Positions 8,322 to 16,638 of a DNA stretch of 64,000 bases are shown here, one piece after another. Numbering within the stretch: position 1 is the first letter of the stretch; the number at the start of each line of letters is the position of its first letter. Source of the DNA: G942493375 sp942493375 (GTDB lineage: Bacteria; Armatimonadota; UBA5829); assembly GCA_942493375.1 (NCBI GenBank), contig OW818698.1, positions 6,200,001 through 6,264,000 of the forward strand. Direction: 5' to 3'. The notes under the pieces were generated by a model, which saw nothing but the letters and a program-made list of their open reading frames with translations, made no database searches and had not been told where the DNA came from. Both the position numbers and the translations under genes were made by a program.

Positions 8322-9112
8322 GTAAAAAAGTTAAAGCTCCGGATCTTACAAAGATGAAAGCCGAAGGCAGGAAGATTTCAATGGTTACTGCCTACGACTA
8401 TATAATGGGCAGGCTGGTCGATGAATCCGGGATTGATATTGCACTAGTCGGTGATAGTCTGGGAATGGTTGTGTTGGGATATGATACCACCTTGCAGGTT
8501 ACGATGGATGACATGATAAGGCACTGTGGGGCAGTCTCCCGAGGCTGCACGCGTGCTCTGCTGGTTGCTGATATGCCATTTATGTCCTATCAGGTCAATG
8601 AAGATGATGCGTTAAGAAATGCAGGCAGGTTGGTCCAGGAAGGGTTTGCTGAAGTTGTGAAGCTTGAAGGGGGCAAACCTGTCTGCCATATGATTAGCCG
8701 GATCACTGATATCGGTATCCCTGTTATGGGACACTTAGGAATGACCCCGCAGTCTGTCAACCAGTTTGGAGGCTACAGGACACAGGGAGCTACCGAAGAC
8801 AGCGCTCAACGCATAAAGGATGATGCACTGCTGCTTCAGGAATCAGGGGTCTGCGGAATCGTATTAGAGAAGATCCCATCGGATCTAGCATGCGAAATAT
8901 CTGAAAGCCTGGTAATACCCACCTTCGGCATAGGAGCCGGCCCGGACTGTGATGGACAGGTGCTGGTCAGTTATGACTTGTTAGGGTTCTACGACAAGTT
9001 TACACCTCCATTCGTCAAGAAGTATGCCGATTTATGGGGCACAGCCCTCGGAGCACTCACGGAATACAGCGAAGAGATCAAGTCCGGAGCATTTCCGGAG
9101 CGCAAAGTGTGA
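8318..9112 (+). CDS. panB: 3-methyl-2-oxobutanoate hydroxymethyltransferase
   Basis: This is the first committed enzyme of pantothenate synthesis, transferring a hydroxymethyl group from methylenetetrahydrofolate to ketoisovalerate. Motifs: VTAYDYIMGRLVDESGIDI, ALVGDSLGMVVLGYDTT with the Mg-binding Asp, HLGMTPQSVNQFGGY, and IGIGAG-like FGIGAGPDCDGQ. At 264 aa the length is normal. The start ATG at 8318 overlaps the DnaJ-like stop by four bases (ATGA). GGTGG precedes it. panC and panD are not nearby; placement behind pilus/J-domain genes is unusual. Confidence 0.97.
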   Translation: MSKKVKAPDLTKMKAEGRKISMVTAYDYIMGRLVDESGIDIALVGDSLGMVVLGYDTTLQVTMDDMIRHCGAVSRGCTRALLVADMPFMSYQVNEDDALRNAGRLVQEGFAEVVKLEGGKPVCHMISRITDIGIPVMGHLGMTPQSVNQFGGYRTQGATEDSAQRIKDDALLLQESGVCGIVLEKIPSDLACEISESLVIPTFGIGAGPDCDGQVLVSYDLLGFYDKFTPPFVKKYADLWGTALGALTEYSEEIKSGAFPERKV

Positions 9113-9168
9113 CAGCGATGAGCAGGTAAAAATTGTTGCACATAAAATTTAGGAAATCTATCCATTGT

Positions 9169-9189
9169 TCACAAATGTTGTGATATACT
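9169..9189 (+). promoter_or_regulatory. Palindrome next to a -10-like hexamer before the PEP-CTERM gene
   Basis: TCACAA-ATG-TTGTGA at 9169-9183 is a perfect 6-3-6 inverted repeat directly followed by TATACT at 9184-9189, a -10-like hexamer. A repressor bound here would block the promoter. No good -35 is visible at 17 bases. The half-site order is opposite to that of a Rex operator. The regulated gene would be the PEP-CTERM protein starting at 9273. Confidence 0.4.
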
Positions 9190-9272
9190 CTTAGTGTGCT
9201 AAAAAAATGAACAATGCCCTTGCTTCATTTAATGAATTGACAGGGCAATTGTCGCGAAAAGGAGAAAAATTG

Positions 9273-9917
9273 ATGGATAGTAAAACTTTAAAGGTAGCGT
9301 GTTTGACTGCCGGTCTCGCCGCCGCCTGGGCTGCACCGCAAGCAGCAAATGCTGTGTATGCACCCCCTGATCATTTCCACTACGAAATGTATATCGATCC
9401 CGTTTACGAGATGTACAACAGTTACGTTGTTTTTAACATCAATACATCCGGGTACCACCATTACCTACCTCTTGGTACTCTGCTTACGGGGAAATCTACA
9501 CGAACCATTGAACTCGAGTCCTACTATGAACCAGACAGTTACTATATTGTGGGAGTATACGGAGATACTGCCGCTGGAGCGGTTGTCTCGTTTGGGGTTA
9601 GTAATCCGGGTTCGAGCTGGAGTAGTATTTTTGGATATGACAATGAGCAGGATGTAATAAATTGGTGCGGAGGCGATAATACGGATCCCTGGTCGTCGCC
9701 AGCGCCTGTAAACACATTCACCAACTTGTGGACGCCGATAACCGCATATACACCAACTCCGGCTTATAATGGCTTTATGTTCGGCTTCTCTGATCCAAAA
9801 GATGCTGGGGATGTCCAGATTATGAGATCACCTGCGGCAGTACCGGAAGCAAGCACCTTCATGGGATTTGTTACCGCAGCAATCAGTCTGCTGGGCTTCA
9901 AGAGATTCAGAAAGTAG
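9273..9917 (+). CDS. PEP-CTERM sorting-domain protein
   Basis: This is a 214-aa exported protein. I chose the ATG at 9273 because AAGGAG lies 8 bases upstream and a typical signal peptide follows (KTLKVACLTAGLAAAWAAP, cleavage after QAANA). The C-terminus has the PEP-CTERM pattern: VPEAST, a hydrophobic helix (FMGFVTAAISLLGF) and a basic end (KRFRK). Such proteins are recognised by exosortase and sorted to the cell surface or extracellular matrix. The middle is rich in Tyr, Gly and Ser with no recognised domain. No exosortase is in the window. It is followed after four bases by a glycosyltransferase. Confidence 0.85.
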   Translation: MDSKTLKVACLTAGLAAAWAAPQAANAVYAPPDHFHYEMYIDPVYEMYNSYVVFNINTSGYHHYLPLGTLLTGKSTRTIELESYYEPDSYYIVGVYGDTAAGAVVSFGVSNPGSSWSSIFGYDNEQDVINWCGGDNTDPWSSPAPVNTFTNLWTPITAYTPTPAYNGFMFGFSDPKDAGDVQIMRSPAAVPEASTFMGFVTAAISLLGFKRFRK

Positions 9918-9921
9918 TATT

Positions 9922-11061
9922 TTGGCGTTAAGTGTTTGTATAATTGCACGCAATGAGGAGAAAAACCTTGCCCGTGCTATAAAGTCCGTGTCCACTATTG
10001 CTGACGAAGTGATAGTTACCGATACGGGTTCCACGGATGCTACTGCAGAGATTGCGGCTGACCTTGGCGCCAGGGTCAGCCGTTTTGAATGGTGTGATGA
10101 TTTCGCAGCGGCGTACAATTTTGCATTCTCACAGGCGAAGTCCGACTGGATCTTCTGGTTGGATGCCGATGAAGAACTGCTTCCGCAATCTTGTGAAGTC
10201 ATCCGTGGCTTGCTCAAGCACAAAGAAAATATCGCATACCATGTGATACGTCGCGATTTGACTGATATCTCAAATCCTGATTCTTACACCGAAATGCTCC
10301 AGCTCCGACTCTTCCGCCGTTTGGTCATCCCTAAACTAGTTGGACGCTACCACGCACATTTTCTCCCAGACCTCGATGAAATTGCCTCGAAAAGCCGTAA
10401 AAAAGTAAAAATGAGCCGTCTGATTATAAATCATTATGGATATCTGGGAGAAATGCAAAAGTCCAAACTCGAGAGATCAGTGAGGATCATTGAGCTGGAA
10501 CTCAAGGAACGTCCCGGGCAGATATATTTTCTCATTGAACTGGGTATGAGCCTGCTGCGATTGCAGGAGCCCAGACACGCTGAGGTTTTACTGGAAGCAT
10601 CTACATTACTCGTCCAACACAAATCTGATGCCTATCCCCCTACTGGAATAGCTGCCATACTATTGAACTACCTCATGGCTGCTCACGATACTGCATTTCC
10701 GGATGGACTTACAAGATCAGATATATATGATATGGGTAGTAGATGGTTCCCAAAGAGCGCTCCTTTGCTATGGGCACAGGCACAGAACCAGTTTGCAGCG
10801 GAAAAGTATGAATCAGCAGCAGACTCATTGGAAAGACTTGTTGAAGCTGGTAGAACAGGTGACTATGACAAGATGGTCAGTTTTGACCCAAGAATTATGG
10901 GAGATGATGCAAAATTAAACCTGGCAGTCTGCTATATCCGCATGGCTGAACTCGATAAGGCCCAGAGATTCTTAACTGAACTCCTCTCAAGCCCATCAAG
11001 AGGTTCAGAAGCCAAAGCCAACCTGGCAGTTGTTGAGCAATTGCGCACCATGTATGGCTAG
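9922..11061 (+). CDS. Family 2 glycosyltransferase with C-terminal TPR region
   Basis: The protein opens directly into the GT-A fold (LSVCIIARNEEKNLARAI), has TDTGST (nucleotide-binding) near residue 40 and WIFWLDADEEL, the metal-binding DxD, near residue 85. The C-terminal half (about 200-379) is helical and TPR-like. I propose the TTG at 9922 as start, four bases after the PEP-CTERM stop; it places the family N-terminus at residue 2, whereas the ATG at 9868 would need a 54-base overlap. Family members extend surface glycans. Translational coupling with the PEP-CTERM gene suggests a shared cell-surface role. Confidence 0.85.
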   Translation: MALSVCIIARNEEKNLARAIKSVSTIADEVIVTDTGSTDATAEIAADLGARVSRFEWCDDFAAAYNFAFSQAKSDWIFWLDADEELLPQSCEVIRGLLKHKENIAYHVIRRDLTDISNPDSYTEMLQLRLFRRLVIPKLVGRYHAHFLPDLDEIASKSRKKVKMSRLIINHYGYLGEMQKSKLERSVRIIELELKERPGQIYFLIELGMSLLRLQEPRHAEVLLEASTLLVQHKSDAYPPTGIAAILLNYLMAAHDTAFPDGLTRSDIYDMGSRWFPKSAPLLWAQAQNQFAAEKYESAADSLERLVEAGRTGDYDKMVSFDPRIMGDDAKLNLAVCYIRMAELDKAQRFLTELLSSPSRGSEAKANLAVVEQLRTMYG

Positions 11062-11077
11062 TTGGTTGGCTATGAAT

Positions 11078-11725
11078 CTACCCACTCTTCAACGCCCTTG
11101 CAAGCCTGACTGATAATACTGCTAATCCCGCAGCCAGGTCTTCATCCTGCACAAACACACTGTCAGGAACCTGCAGATAGGTCTGAGTGAAGTTCCAGAT
11201 CCCTCTTATACCAGCCAAAACCATGACATCAGCGATTTCCTGGGCGCTTTCCATCGGTACGGTCAGAATTCCCAGATGTATATTCATTCGTTCAGCAAGG
11301 TCTGGCAGCTTGTCCAGTGACAACACTTCCACTCCCCGAATTGAATTACCGACCTTATTGGGATCGTTATCAAAGGCTGCAATTATATTCAAACCGCGCT
11401 TTTCAAATCCGGCATATCCAAGCAGAGCGCTGCCGAGACTCCCCACACCAATCAAAAATGCATCCTTGCTGTTGTCCCAGCCAAGATAACTCTCAATTGC
11501 CCCTATCAACGCCGGGACATAGAACCCGATCTTGGGTTTACCTACAATGCCGGTAGATGCCAGGTCCTTGCGCACTTGAACGGAGTCCAGACCCAGCTTT
11601 TCGCCGATGTGGGTACTGGAGACGAACTCCCGGCCTTGGGTATCGAGTTCCTTAAGTAGATGCAGATACATCGGCAATCTACGGACTGTCGGCAAGCCGG
11701 ATAAAGAGTTTTTGTCTTCAATCAT
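11078..11725 (-). CDS. rex: Redox-sensing transcriptional repressor Rex
   Basis: Rex senses the NADH/NAD+ ratio and represses fermentative and respiratory genes. The 215-aa protein has an N-terminal winged helix (about residues 12-80; RLPMYLHLLKELDTQG and VQVRKDLASTG are family-typical), a Rossmann domain with GVGSLGSALLGY near residue 95, and the C-terminal domain-swap helix. GAGGT lies about 12 bases before the ATG. No TTGTGA-N6-TCACAA Rex operator was seen in its own upstream region. It lies downstream of the ankyrin gene on the same strand, separated by 93 bp containing a palindromic repeat. Confidence 0.95.
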   Translation of the reverse strand: MIEDKNSLSGLPTVRRLPMYLHLLKELDTQGREFVSSTHIGEKLGLDSVQVRKDLASTGIVGKPKIGFYVPALIGAIESYLGWDNSKDAFLIGVGSLGSALLGYAGFEKRGLNIIAAFDNDPNKVGNSIRGVEVLSLDKLPDLAERMNIHLGILTVPMESAQEIADVMVLAGIRGIWNFTQTYLQVPDSVFVQDEDLAAGLAVLSVRLARALKSG

Positions 11726-11765
11726 TATGCTTTCGGACCTCTACTGCATTTGTCATTTATGTCAT

Positions 11766-11806
11766 CTCTCGCTCGGATGCGATTTGCAATCGCACTCGTA
11801 ACAGAA
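11766..11806. repeat. CTCGCTCGG palindromic repeat, copy 2
   Basis: CTCGCTCGGATGCGATTTGC and its inverted arm GCAATCGCACTCG form a stem; the copy is followed by AACAGAA as at 2069-2112. It lies between rex and the ankyrin gene. Confidence 0.65.
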
Positions 11807-11818
11807 TACCCACAAATC

Positions 11819-12817
11819 CTATTCAGTCCCACCATGGGTCTTAATAATCTGGGCAGAATACACCGCATCTCTCTCCAGAGCCAGCGTAAGCGGAGTCTTG
11901 CTGTCGGAATTTCTTGCATTCGGATCAGCCATCGAAATAAGCAGCAATTCTACTATCCTGTCGTTACCATTCGATGCAGCAACGTGCAAGGCTGTATTTC
12001 CAAGGTTGTCAGCAATATCAGGATTTGCCCCTCTGGCAATTAGTATTTTAGCTATATCCAGTTGGTTTCTGAGTGCAGCGCCGTGCAGGGGTGACCAACC
12101 GTTTCTGTCCTGAGCATCCTGGTTAGCTCCGGATGCAATCAACCGTTCAACAATCTGCGTATGACCACGGAGCGTTGCATAGTGCAATGGAGTATATCCA
12201 GGCCCGTTGGTGTCATTGGGAGAACTGCCATCTCTGAGCAGAGCAACTACCTTGTCCAGGTCACCCTTATGAGCAGCATAGTGCAGCGGGGTAGGATTGG
12301 TAGAAGACTCAGTCGTCATTCCAGGGGCAATCTCATTGACCAGCGCTTTTGTTGCTTGAGCTGTGGAAAGCTTCTCATGCCCCTGTTCCCCTTTACCTGA
12401 GGTAAATGCCGTCTGTATCTGCAGGATTACACTCTCCAGGCGGAAGATAGATTGTTCGTGTCTTTCGTTCGAATGGCGAAGCTCCTCTATCAGTTCATCC
12501 TTACCCTGGATCAGAGCCTGTAGTTTTACTATTTCCTTGTCCTTCTCCTGCAATGCTTCAGCCGCTGCTTTCATTTCATTCATTGCTTTAGGGGCTTTAA
12601 CAATAGGTTCCTGGTTTACCAGTTTAGGATTGGTTACAGCAGTATATTTGTTGATCTCATCCAGGTTTACCAGCATCTGTCCATTCGACAGACGAGTTTC
12701 TATGCTGAACTCTTTAGTCCTGCCAGTTGCCCAGCGACGCAGGGTCCTCTCGGATTTCCCCGTAACTTTCGCGGCATCACTAATCTTAACCCAGTTCTGA
12801 GAATCAGACTTCTGCAT
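11819..12817 (-). CDS. HTH (MerR-like) - coiled coil - ankyrin repeat protein
   Basis: This is a 332-aa protein of three parts. Residues 1-60 (KISDAAKVTGKSERTLRRWA) look like a MerR/excisionase-type DNA-binding helix-turn-helix. Residues 75-140 are a charged coiled coil (ALQEKDKEIVKLQALIQGKD). Residues 170-332 contain five ankyrin repeats (NPTPLHYAAHKGDLDKVVAL, then GYTPLHYATLRGHTQIVERL and further copies). The ATG at 12817 is preceded by AGGTGG at a good distance; GTG codons at 12826 and 12823 are part of that ribosome-binding site. It would be a DNA- or chromatin-binding adaptor using ankyrins to bind a partner; the target is unknown. Confidence 0.8.
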   Translation of the reverse strand: MQKSDSQNWVKISDAAKVTGKSERTLRRWATGRTKEFSIETRLSNGQMLVNLDEINKYTAVTNPKLVNQEPIVKAPKAMNEMKAAAEALQEKDKEIVKLQALIQGKDELIEELRHSNERHEQSIFRLESVILQIQTAFTSGKGEQGHEKLSTAQATKALVNEIAPGMTTESSTNPTPLHYAAHKGDLDKVVALLRDGSSPNDTNGPGYTPLHYATLRGHTQIVERLIASGANQDAQDRNGWSPLHGAALRNQLDIAKILIARGANPDIADNLGNTALHVAASNGNDRIVELLLISMADPNARNSDSKTPLTLALERDAVYSAQIIKTHGGTE

Positions 12818-12910
12818 AACCACCACCTCACATTACTGCAACTCTGTGTCACCCTGAGTATTCGAACGCGCTGTTAGCGTGGTAATTTCTTAAAGAAACC
12901 CACCCAGGTG

Positions 12911-12986
12911 TTTCGGGACTTGAGGGTTGGACATGCTAGTGTTGGAGTAACCAACAAACCTAACATCCAACCCGGAAGTCCCGAAA
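12911..12986. repeat. Long inverted repeat (hairpin) TTTCGGGACTT...
   Basis: The arms 12911-12931 (TTTCGGGACTTGAGGGTTGG...) and 12966-12986 are complementary over 21 positions with one or two mismatches and enclose 34 bases. The stem lies between the ankyrin gene and a degenerate copy of the GGAACGAAGGAT repeat at about 13008-13085. There is no U-tract, so it is not an obvious terminator. Confidence 0.7.
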
Positions 12987-13007
12987 CAAAGACCACTGTA
13001 TCTTGGG

Positions 13008-13088
13008 AGGAACGAAGGATTCGAAACTCCCAACAAAACCGCGATCCTTCATTGCATTCAGGATGACAATACACATTCAGGATGACAA
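13008..13088. repeat. GGAACGAAGGAT/CAGGATGACA palindromic repeat, degenerate copy
   Basis: GGAACGAAGGATTCG on the left, GATCCTTCATTGCATTCAGG on the right, and a duplicated CATTCAGGATGACAATA at the end mark this as a relative of the elements at 46187 and 51871. Confidence 0.6.
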
Positions 13089-13092
13089 TATC

Positions 13093-13599
13093 CTACTTGC
13101 TTGCACACCTGACTATTTCACCCAGATACATGCGGTGATAGTCTTTATCAGGATAATTGGTATCTATCGCAGGATCAAGAAAACGTGCAGGGTCAATATC
13201 CTGGGTATACAGCTTTCTGCACTCCATTATTATCCTGGCTTCCGTGAACACGGTTGTTCCTGGTGTAAATCCGGCAACCGGATGCAAGCCAGCCTCAGTC
13301 ACCTTGTCACTATCCCTGCCTGATTTAGTTCCACACTCAAACAGAGCATCTCTGTATTCTTCTGGTAAGAAAGAAAGGGTGAAATTGTCCGCAGCCTCCA
13401 TAAACTCATATGTATATCTCTGAGGACGGATTACGCACCATACCACCGGTTTATTCCAAATAACTCCGAATCCACCCCAGCTGGCTGTCATTGTATTGAA
13501 ATGGTCAATAGGACCAGCAGTTATCAGCATCCAGTCATCACCAACAAGCTTGATTGCGCTTTCCTGAATCATCTTGGGTGTAGTATCTTTCCAGCTCAT
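13093..13599 (-). CDS. Flavin reductase-like / flavoredoxin-type FMN-binding protein
   Basis: This 168-aa protein has the split-barrel FMN-binding fold of the flavin reductase-like family: FNTMTASWGGFGVIWNKPVV near residues 34-53, VIRPQRYTYEFMEAADNFTL near 56-75 and the C-terminal YHRMYLGEIV strand. Such proteins bind FMN and reduce it or act as small electron carriers. The ATG overlaps the stop of the upstream MFS gene by four bases (ATGA), so the two are translationally coupled. The substrate is unknown. Confidence 0.85.
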   Translation of the reverse strand: MSWKDTTPKMIQESAIKLVGDDWMLITAGPIDHFNTMTASWGGFGVIWNKPVVWCVIRPQRYTYEFMEAADNFTLSFLPEEYRDALFECGTKSGRDSDKVTEAGLHPVAGFTPGTTVFTEARIIMECRKLYTQDIDPARFLDPAIDTNYPDKDYHRMYLGEIVRCASK

Positions 13600-14774
13600 G
13601 TTGTTGCCTCCAAAGATTCTATGTTTTTCAGCTTAGTTGTGTACAGCCATGCGGATGATATCATTGCGCAGGCCGCTACTCCGGCTAATATGAAATAGGG
13701 TGATCGCAGGCCGAGTTGATTTGCAGCGATCCCACCGATAATACTCCCGGATATCTGTCCAGCTGCAACCAGGGCTTCGTGGATCCCCATATTCCGGCCC
13801 ATTTTGCTTCTAGCTGCAAGTCCGTGGTAGATAGCAGTGGTATAACAAATCGCCATACATGTGCCGAACACCAGGAACGATGCTCCCAGCAGAATCTTAT
13901 CATGAAATATCCCCATTCCCAGCGCAGCAGCCGCCATGCCCGCATGTGCAGCCAGTTGGGGCCATATCTTGCCTCTCCACCAGGGAGATACTCCTGTGAT
14001 GAATATTCCAGTTCCCAGACCCCAAAGCAGAAATCCTGTAATAGATGCCTTTTCGGGATCAGTCCAATGCAGCGCTTTCCCAAGTTCAGGAAAGATAATA
14101 CGTATTGCCGCATATCCGAAGAAGCCCGTAAAGTGTCCGAAACGTCCTATCAGCAGCCATATGTCATTGCCCGGAATTACCTTTGGTGGAGCAATATTTT
14201 CAACTTCAGCTGCAGTCAAATCCTTTGGTTTTTTCCAAAGTGCAAGAACTACCATGGCAACAACAATAAACACAGCCGAACAAATGAATGTCTGTGCAAA
14301 ACCAAGCTTAAGGAGTCGGGCTGCAATCTGTGCTGCAACTGCACTCCCCACACACCAGCCAACGTTGAATGCCCCAAGGTTTTTTGCCAGTCTACCAGGA
14401 CCTGAAACATCCCCTATGAAAGCCTGTAAAGGGGGATAGAAAGCCCCCATAGATGCTACGCAGAGCGCGAAAAACAGGCATGTAGTCCAGGCCGATTGCG
14501 ATGTTGCCAGGCCAATACAGCCAATCAGTGTCAGAATAGCTGCGGTAATGGATACCTGTTTACGTCCCAGTCGCTCAGAAAGTTTGCCAGCTATAAGGCA
14601 TAACGGCAACCTGACAGTCTGTGCTATCACGCTCATACTACTTAGGAATATAACACCAACACCTTGATGCTGGGCAAGTAATGGAGCTGCAGCAAACACC
14701 ATGGACAGTGCTCCATCGGCAAACCAAGGAGCAAGCATTGAATTAAGTCTATTGCGATTATCGGAGTTACTCAT
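13596..14774 (-). CDS. Major facilitator superfamily transporter
   Basis: This integral membrane protein of 392 aa has about 12 hydrophobic segments. The loop between spans 2 and 3 contains GKLSERLGRKQV, the MFS motif A (GxLxDRxGRK). The C-terminal half has the expected repeat (GLAARSKMGRNMGIHEALV). Substrate cannot be read from sequence; the coupled flavin reductase-like protein gives no clear hint. It is the only transporter recognised in the window. Confidence 0.85.
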   Translation of the reverse strand: MSNSDNRNRLNSMLAPWFADGALSMVFAAAPLLAQHQGVGVIFLSSMSVIAQTVRLPLCLIAGKLSERLGRKQVSITAAILTLIGCIGLATSQSAWTTCLFFALCVASMGAFYPPLQAFIGDVSGPGRLAKNLGAFNVGWCVGSAVAAQIAARLLKLGFAQTFICSAVFIVVAMVVLALWKKPKDLTAAEVENIAPPKVIPGNDIWLLIGRFGHFTGFFGYAAIRIIFPELGKALHWTDPEKASITGFLLWGLGTGIFITGVSPWWRGKIWPQLAAHAGMAAAALGMGIFHDKILLGASFLVFGTCMAICYTTAIYHGLAARSKMGRNMGIHEALVAAGQISGSIIGGIAANQLGLRSPYFILAGVAACAMISSAWLYTTKLKNIESLEATT

Positions 14775-14865
14775 TTGAGTTAAGTTAGCCGTAAGCCAAC
14801 AGATATCCTTCAGAAATCAACTGCAAGTGTTAATCCTGCGTGAGATCTGAATGCAAACCCTATGG

Positions 14866-14924
14866 TCAGGATCTTGTTGGTCAGGATGATCCATGATCCT
14901 GACCCGATCCCCCGGACATCCATG
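14866..14924. repeat. GGTCAGGAT...ATCCTGACC hairpin
   Basis: GGTCAGGAT and ATCCTGACC pair across a short loop, and an adjacent GGACATCCATGTCC palindrome follows at about 14913. Together with the next element they fill the short intergenic interval downstream of the UroD-like gene and upstream of the MFS gene. Confidence 0.5.
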
Positions 14925-14939
14925 TCCAATACCAAGCGA

Positions 14940-15003
14940 ATGATCTATCGCCCTCCGTTCGTGCTGAGCTTGTCGAAGTGCGAACGGAGGGGTGATAGAT
15001 CAT
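14940..15003. repeat. Inverted repeat ATGATCTATC...GATAGATCAT
   Basis: The arms 14940-14961 and 14981-15003 are almost perfectly complementary (ATGATCTATCGCCCTCCGTT against its inverse), with a TGCTGAGCTTGTCGAAG spacer. The right arm abuts the stop codon of the UroD-like gene on the minus strand, so it could act as its 3'-end hairpin. No U-run follows. Confidence 0.7.
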
Positions 15004-16269
15004 TTATCCCCAAACTTCGTCAATAACCTCTCTGGCTATCTCCACCCATCTACCCAGTCTCCAGGGCTGATCGCAGACCGTGTGGACGTCTTTCATTGAC
15101 AACTCCACATTCATTCCCTTGGTAGTTGTAAGGGTCTTGCGAAGGTCTTTGCGGATCAGTTCTTCATCCCAGGTATCGACGCTGATCAGGGTAGGGTTGG
15201 GTTTTCTGCAGTAGACATAGTCCTTGCCCATATATCCAGCGATTAGCTCTTCATTGCACCATGGGGAGACTGAGATTTTACGCAGATTAGTGAACCGTTT
15301 GATCACATCCCATCTTTCGTGCACAGGTTCGCAGCACCCGTAGTAGCTCAAGCCAAAGCGTTCAACAAGGGTCTGCTGGTAGGGGAAGACAAACTCCTCA
15401 AACATCGGAGTAGATACTCCTACTGTCTCCTGAGACTCAGAAAGCACCCACATATCTTTGAGTCTTGCAGGCTGCCCCGGGACATAGTCTTTTTGCGGTA
15501 GTTCATCCGTATAACCAACAGAACCGGAACCTATATAGTCATCCTCATTATTCGGTGTTAATAGTCCATTGCTCTCAAACCAGTCCAAACCGTTCATATG
15601 CTCATCTCTCAGGAATGACATCAAGGCATGCAGCCCCTCGGGCTGGTCATACATCGCCATCATGAACTCCTGCAGCCCCATCAGGCATATCGCATGCCAG
15701 GTCATACCCATTGTCCACCAGTAACCATTTTTATTGACTACCGGCATGATATCTCCAACGGTCTCCTCTAGAAGTTGCTTCTGAAGGTTAGTTGCTTCAA
15801 GATCAAAGGTGTATTCACGGAAACGGAGCTTTTTGACGTCCTCAGCCAGGTCTTTGAGAGGAGCATCCCACACATAACTGCCAAGGTGTTCAGCGTTATC
15901 TCCTCTGTGCATTACGACAGGCACTCCAAAATCCGTGGCATTGACTACGCGACCGTAGCTGAAGCGGGGTTCCATCACGTGGTCATCTTTGACTACTTCG
16001 TTGCAGAAGATCGTATTCCGCAGCCCTCGCTCCATCCCACGCGCCCAATCAGTTTCACAGACAAGCGTAGAAACCGGGATAACTTCATCAATACATCCCC
16101 CTGTCTCCACCAGGAGCATAGGCCGTTCACCCTTAAGGGAGTTAATCTTCTTCCACTGGTCCCTTCTCTCATCATTCACCGGATCAGCAGTAAACGCAGC
16201 CACCTTATTAGCCAGGCTTCGTATTATTTCTATATCTTTAGCTGTAGCATAATCACCTATATTTAGCAC
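15004..16269 (-). CDS. Uroporphyrinogen decarboxylase-like (UroD/MtaA/CmuA superfamily) protein
   Basis: The predicted protein is 421 aa and cytoplasmic. The start is GTG at 16269, with GAGGTGA five bases upstream; an ATG at 16293 would add eight residues. The fold family is suggested by the C-terminal half: FVFPYQQTLVERFGLSYYGC followed by CEPVHERWDVIKRFTNLRKI, a UroD/corrinoid-methyltransferase-like barrel segment with a His-Cys-rich site (YYGCCEPVHE). Members that occur with sugar-degradation genes are uncharacterised. They may be methyltransferases rather than porphyrin enzymes. No heme or corrinoid genes are near. Confidence 0.7.
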   Translation of the reverse strand: MLNIGDYATAKDIEIIRSLANKVAAFTADPVNDERRDQWKKINSLKGERPMLLVETGGCIDEVIPVSTLVCETDWARGMERGLRNTIFCNEVVKDDHVMEPRFSYGRVVNATDFGVPVVMHRGDNAEHLGSYVWDAPLKDLAEDVKKLRFREYTFDLEATNLQKQLLEETVGDIMPVVNKNGYWWTMGMTWHAICLMGLQEFMMAMYDQPEGLHALMSFLRDEHMNGLDWFESNGLLTPNNEDDYIGSGSVGYTDELPQKDYVPGQPARLKDMWVLSESQETVGVSTPMFEEFVFPYQQTLVERFGLSYYGCCEPVHERWDVIKRFTNLRKISVSPWCNEELIAGYMGKDYVYCRKPNPTLISVDTWDEELIRKDLRKTLTTTKGMNVELSMKDVHTVCDQPWRLGRWVEIAREVIDEVWG

Positions 16270-16293
16270 AAGTATCACCTCAAATATTCTCAC

Positions 16294-16576
16294 ACAATCC
16301 CCAATAAACTACCATCCAACAAGGTAGATAGTCAAGATAAGCAGCAGTGCCCCATTATGGTAATGAGTTATCGAGTGGAGTAACACGAAAGCTGATGATT
16401 TATAGTTAAAATTTCCCTTCCTGTTAATACTGAAAATCTTCTAAATCCTGTTCAAATATGACCCAAGTTGTGTGTGCAACTTATTTGTCCTACCTCCACT
16501 TCTCGTTACATAAAAATCCTCCCAAAAAATCTGCGAAAATCTGCGAAATCTGCGGATCATTATTCCCTGATCCTTC
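16294..16576. other. Intergenic stretch with simple tandem repeat
   Basis: The stretch is A+T-rich. At 16528-16559 it holds ATCTGCGAAAATCTGCGAAA followed by TCTGCGGATCAT, the same word as at 2268-2294. No gene was recognised. Confidence 0.5.
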
Positions 16577-16613
16577 TTGTATTTTCAAGCCATTGTGCGC
16601 TAGACTATGGCAG
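16577..16613 (+). promoter_or_regulatory. Promoter with conserved 27-bp core (copy 1)
   Basis: TTGTAT (16577-16582), an 18-base spacer and TAGACT (16601-16606) make a plausible sigma-70 promoter. The 27 bp at 16587-16613 (GCCATTGTGCGCTAGACTAT core) recur with one mismatch at 18041-18067, again 25 bases before a start codon. GCCAT and ATGGC within it form a small inverted repeat. Confidence 0.6.
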
Positions 16614-16638
16614 ATATCAGCAGACAGGGAGGCAGGGC

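Noticed and set aside
9169..9183. Rex operator
   Set aside because: The half-sites are in the opposite order (TCACAA-N3-TTGTGA rather than TTGTGA-N6-TCACAA) and the spacing is wrong. It remains a candidate for another repressor.
13015..13030. tRNA-like GGATTCGAAAC
   Set aside because: It is part of the GGAACGAAGGAT repeat. No acceptor or anticodon stem can be built around it.
14936..15003. Rho-independent terminator of the UroD-like gene
   Set aside because: The stem is long and abuts the stop codon but no U-tract follows. I list it as a repeat.
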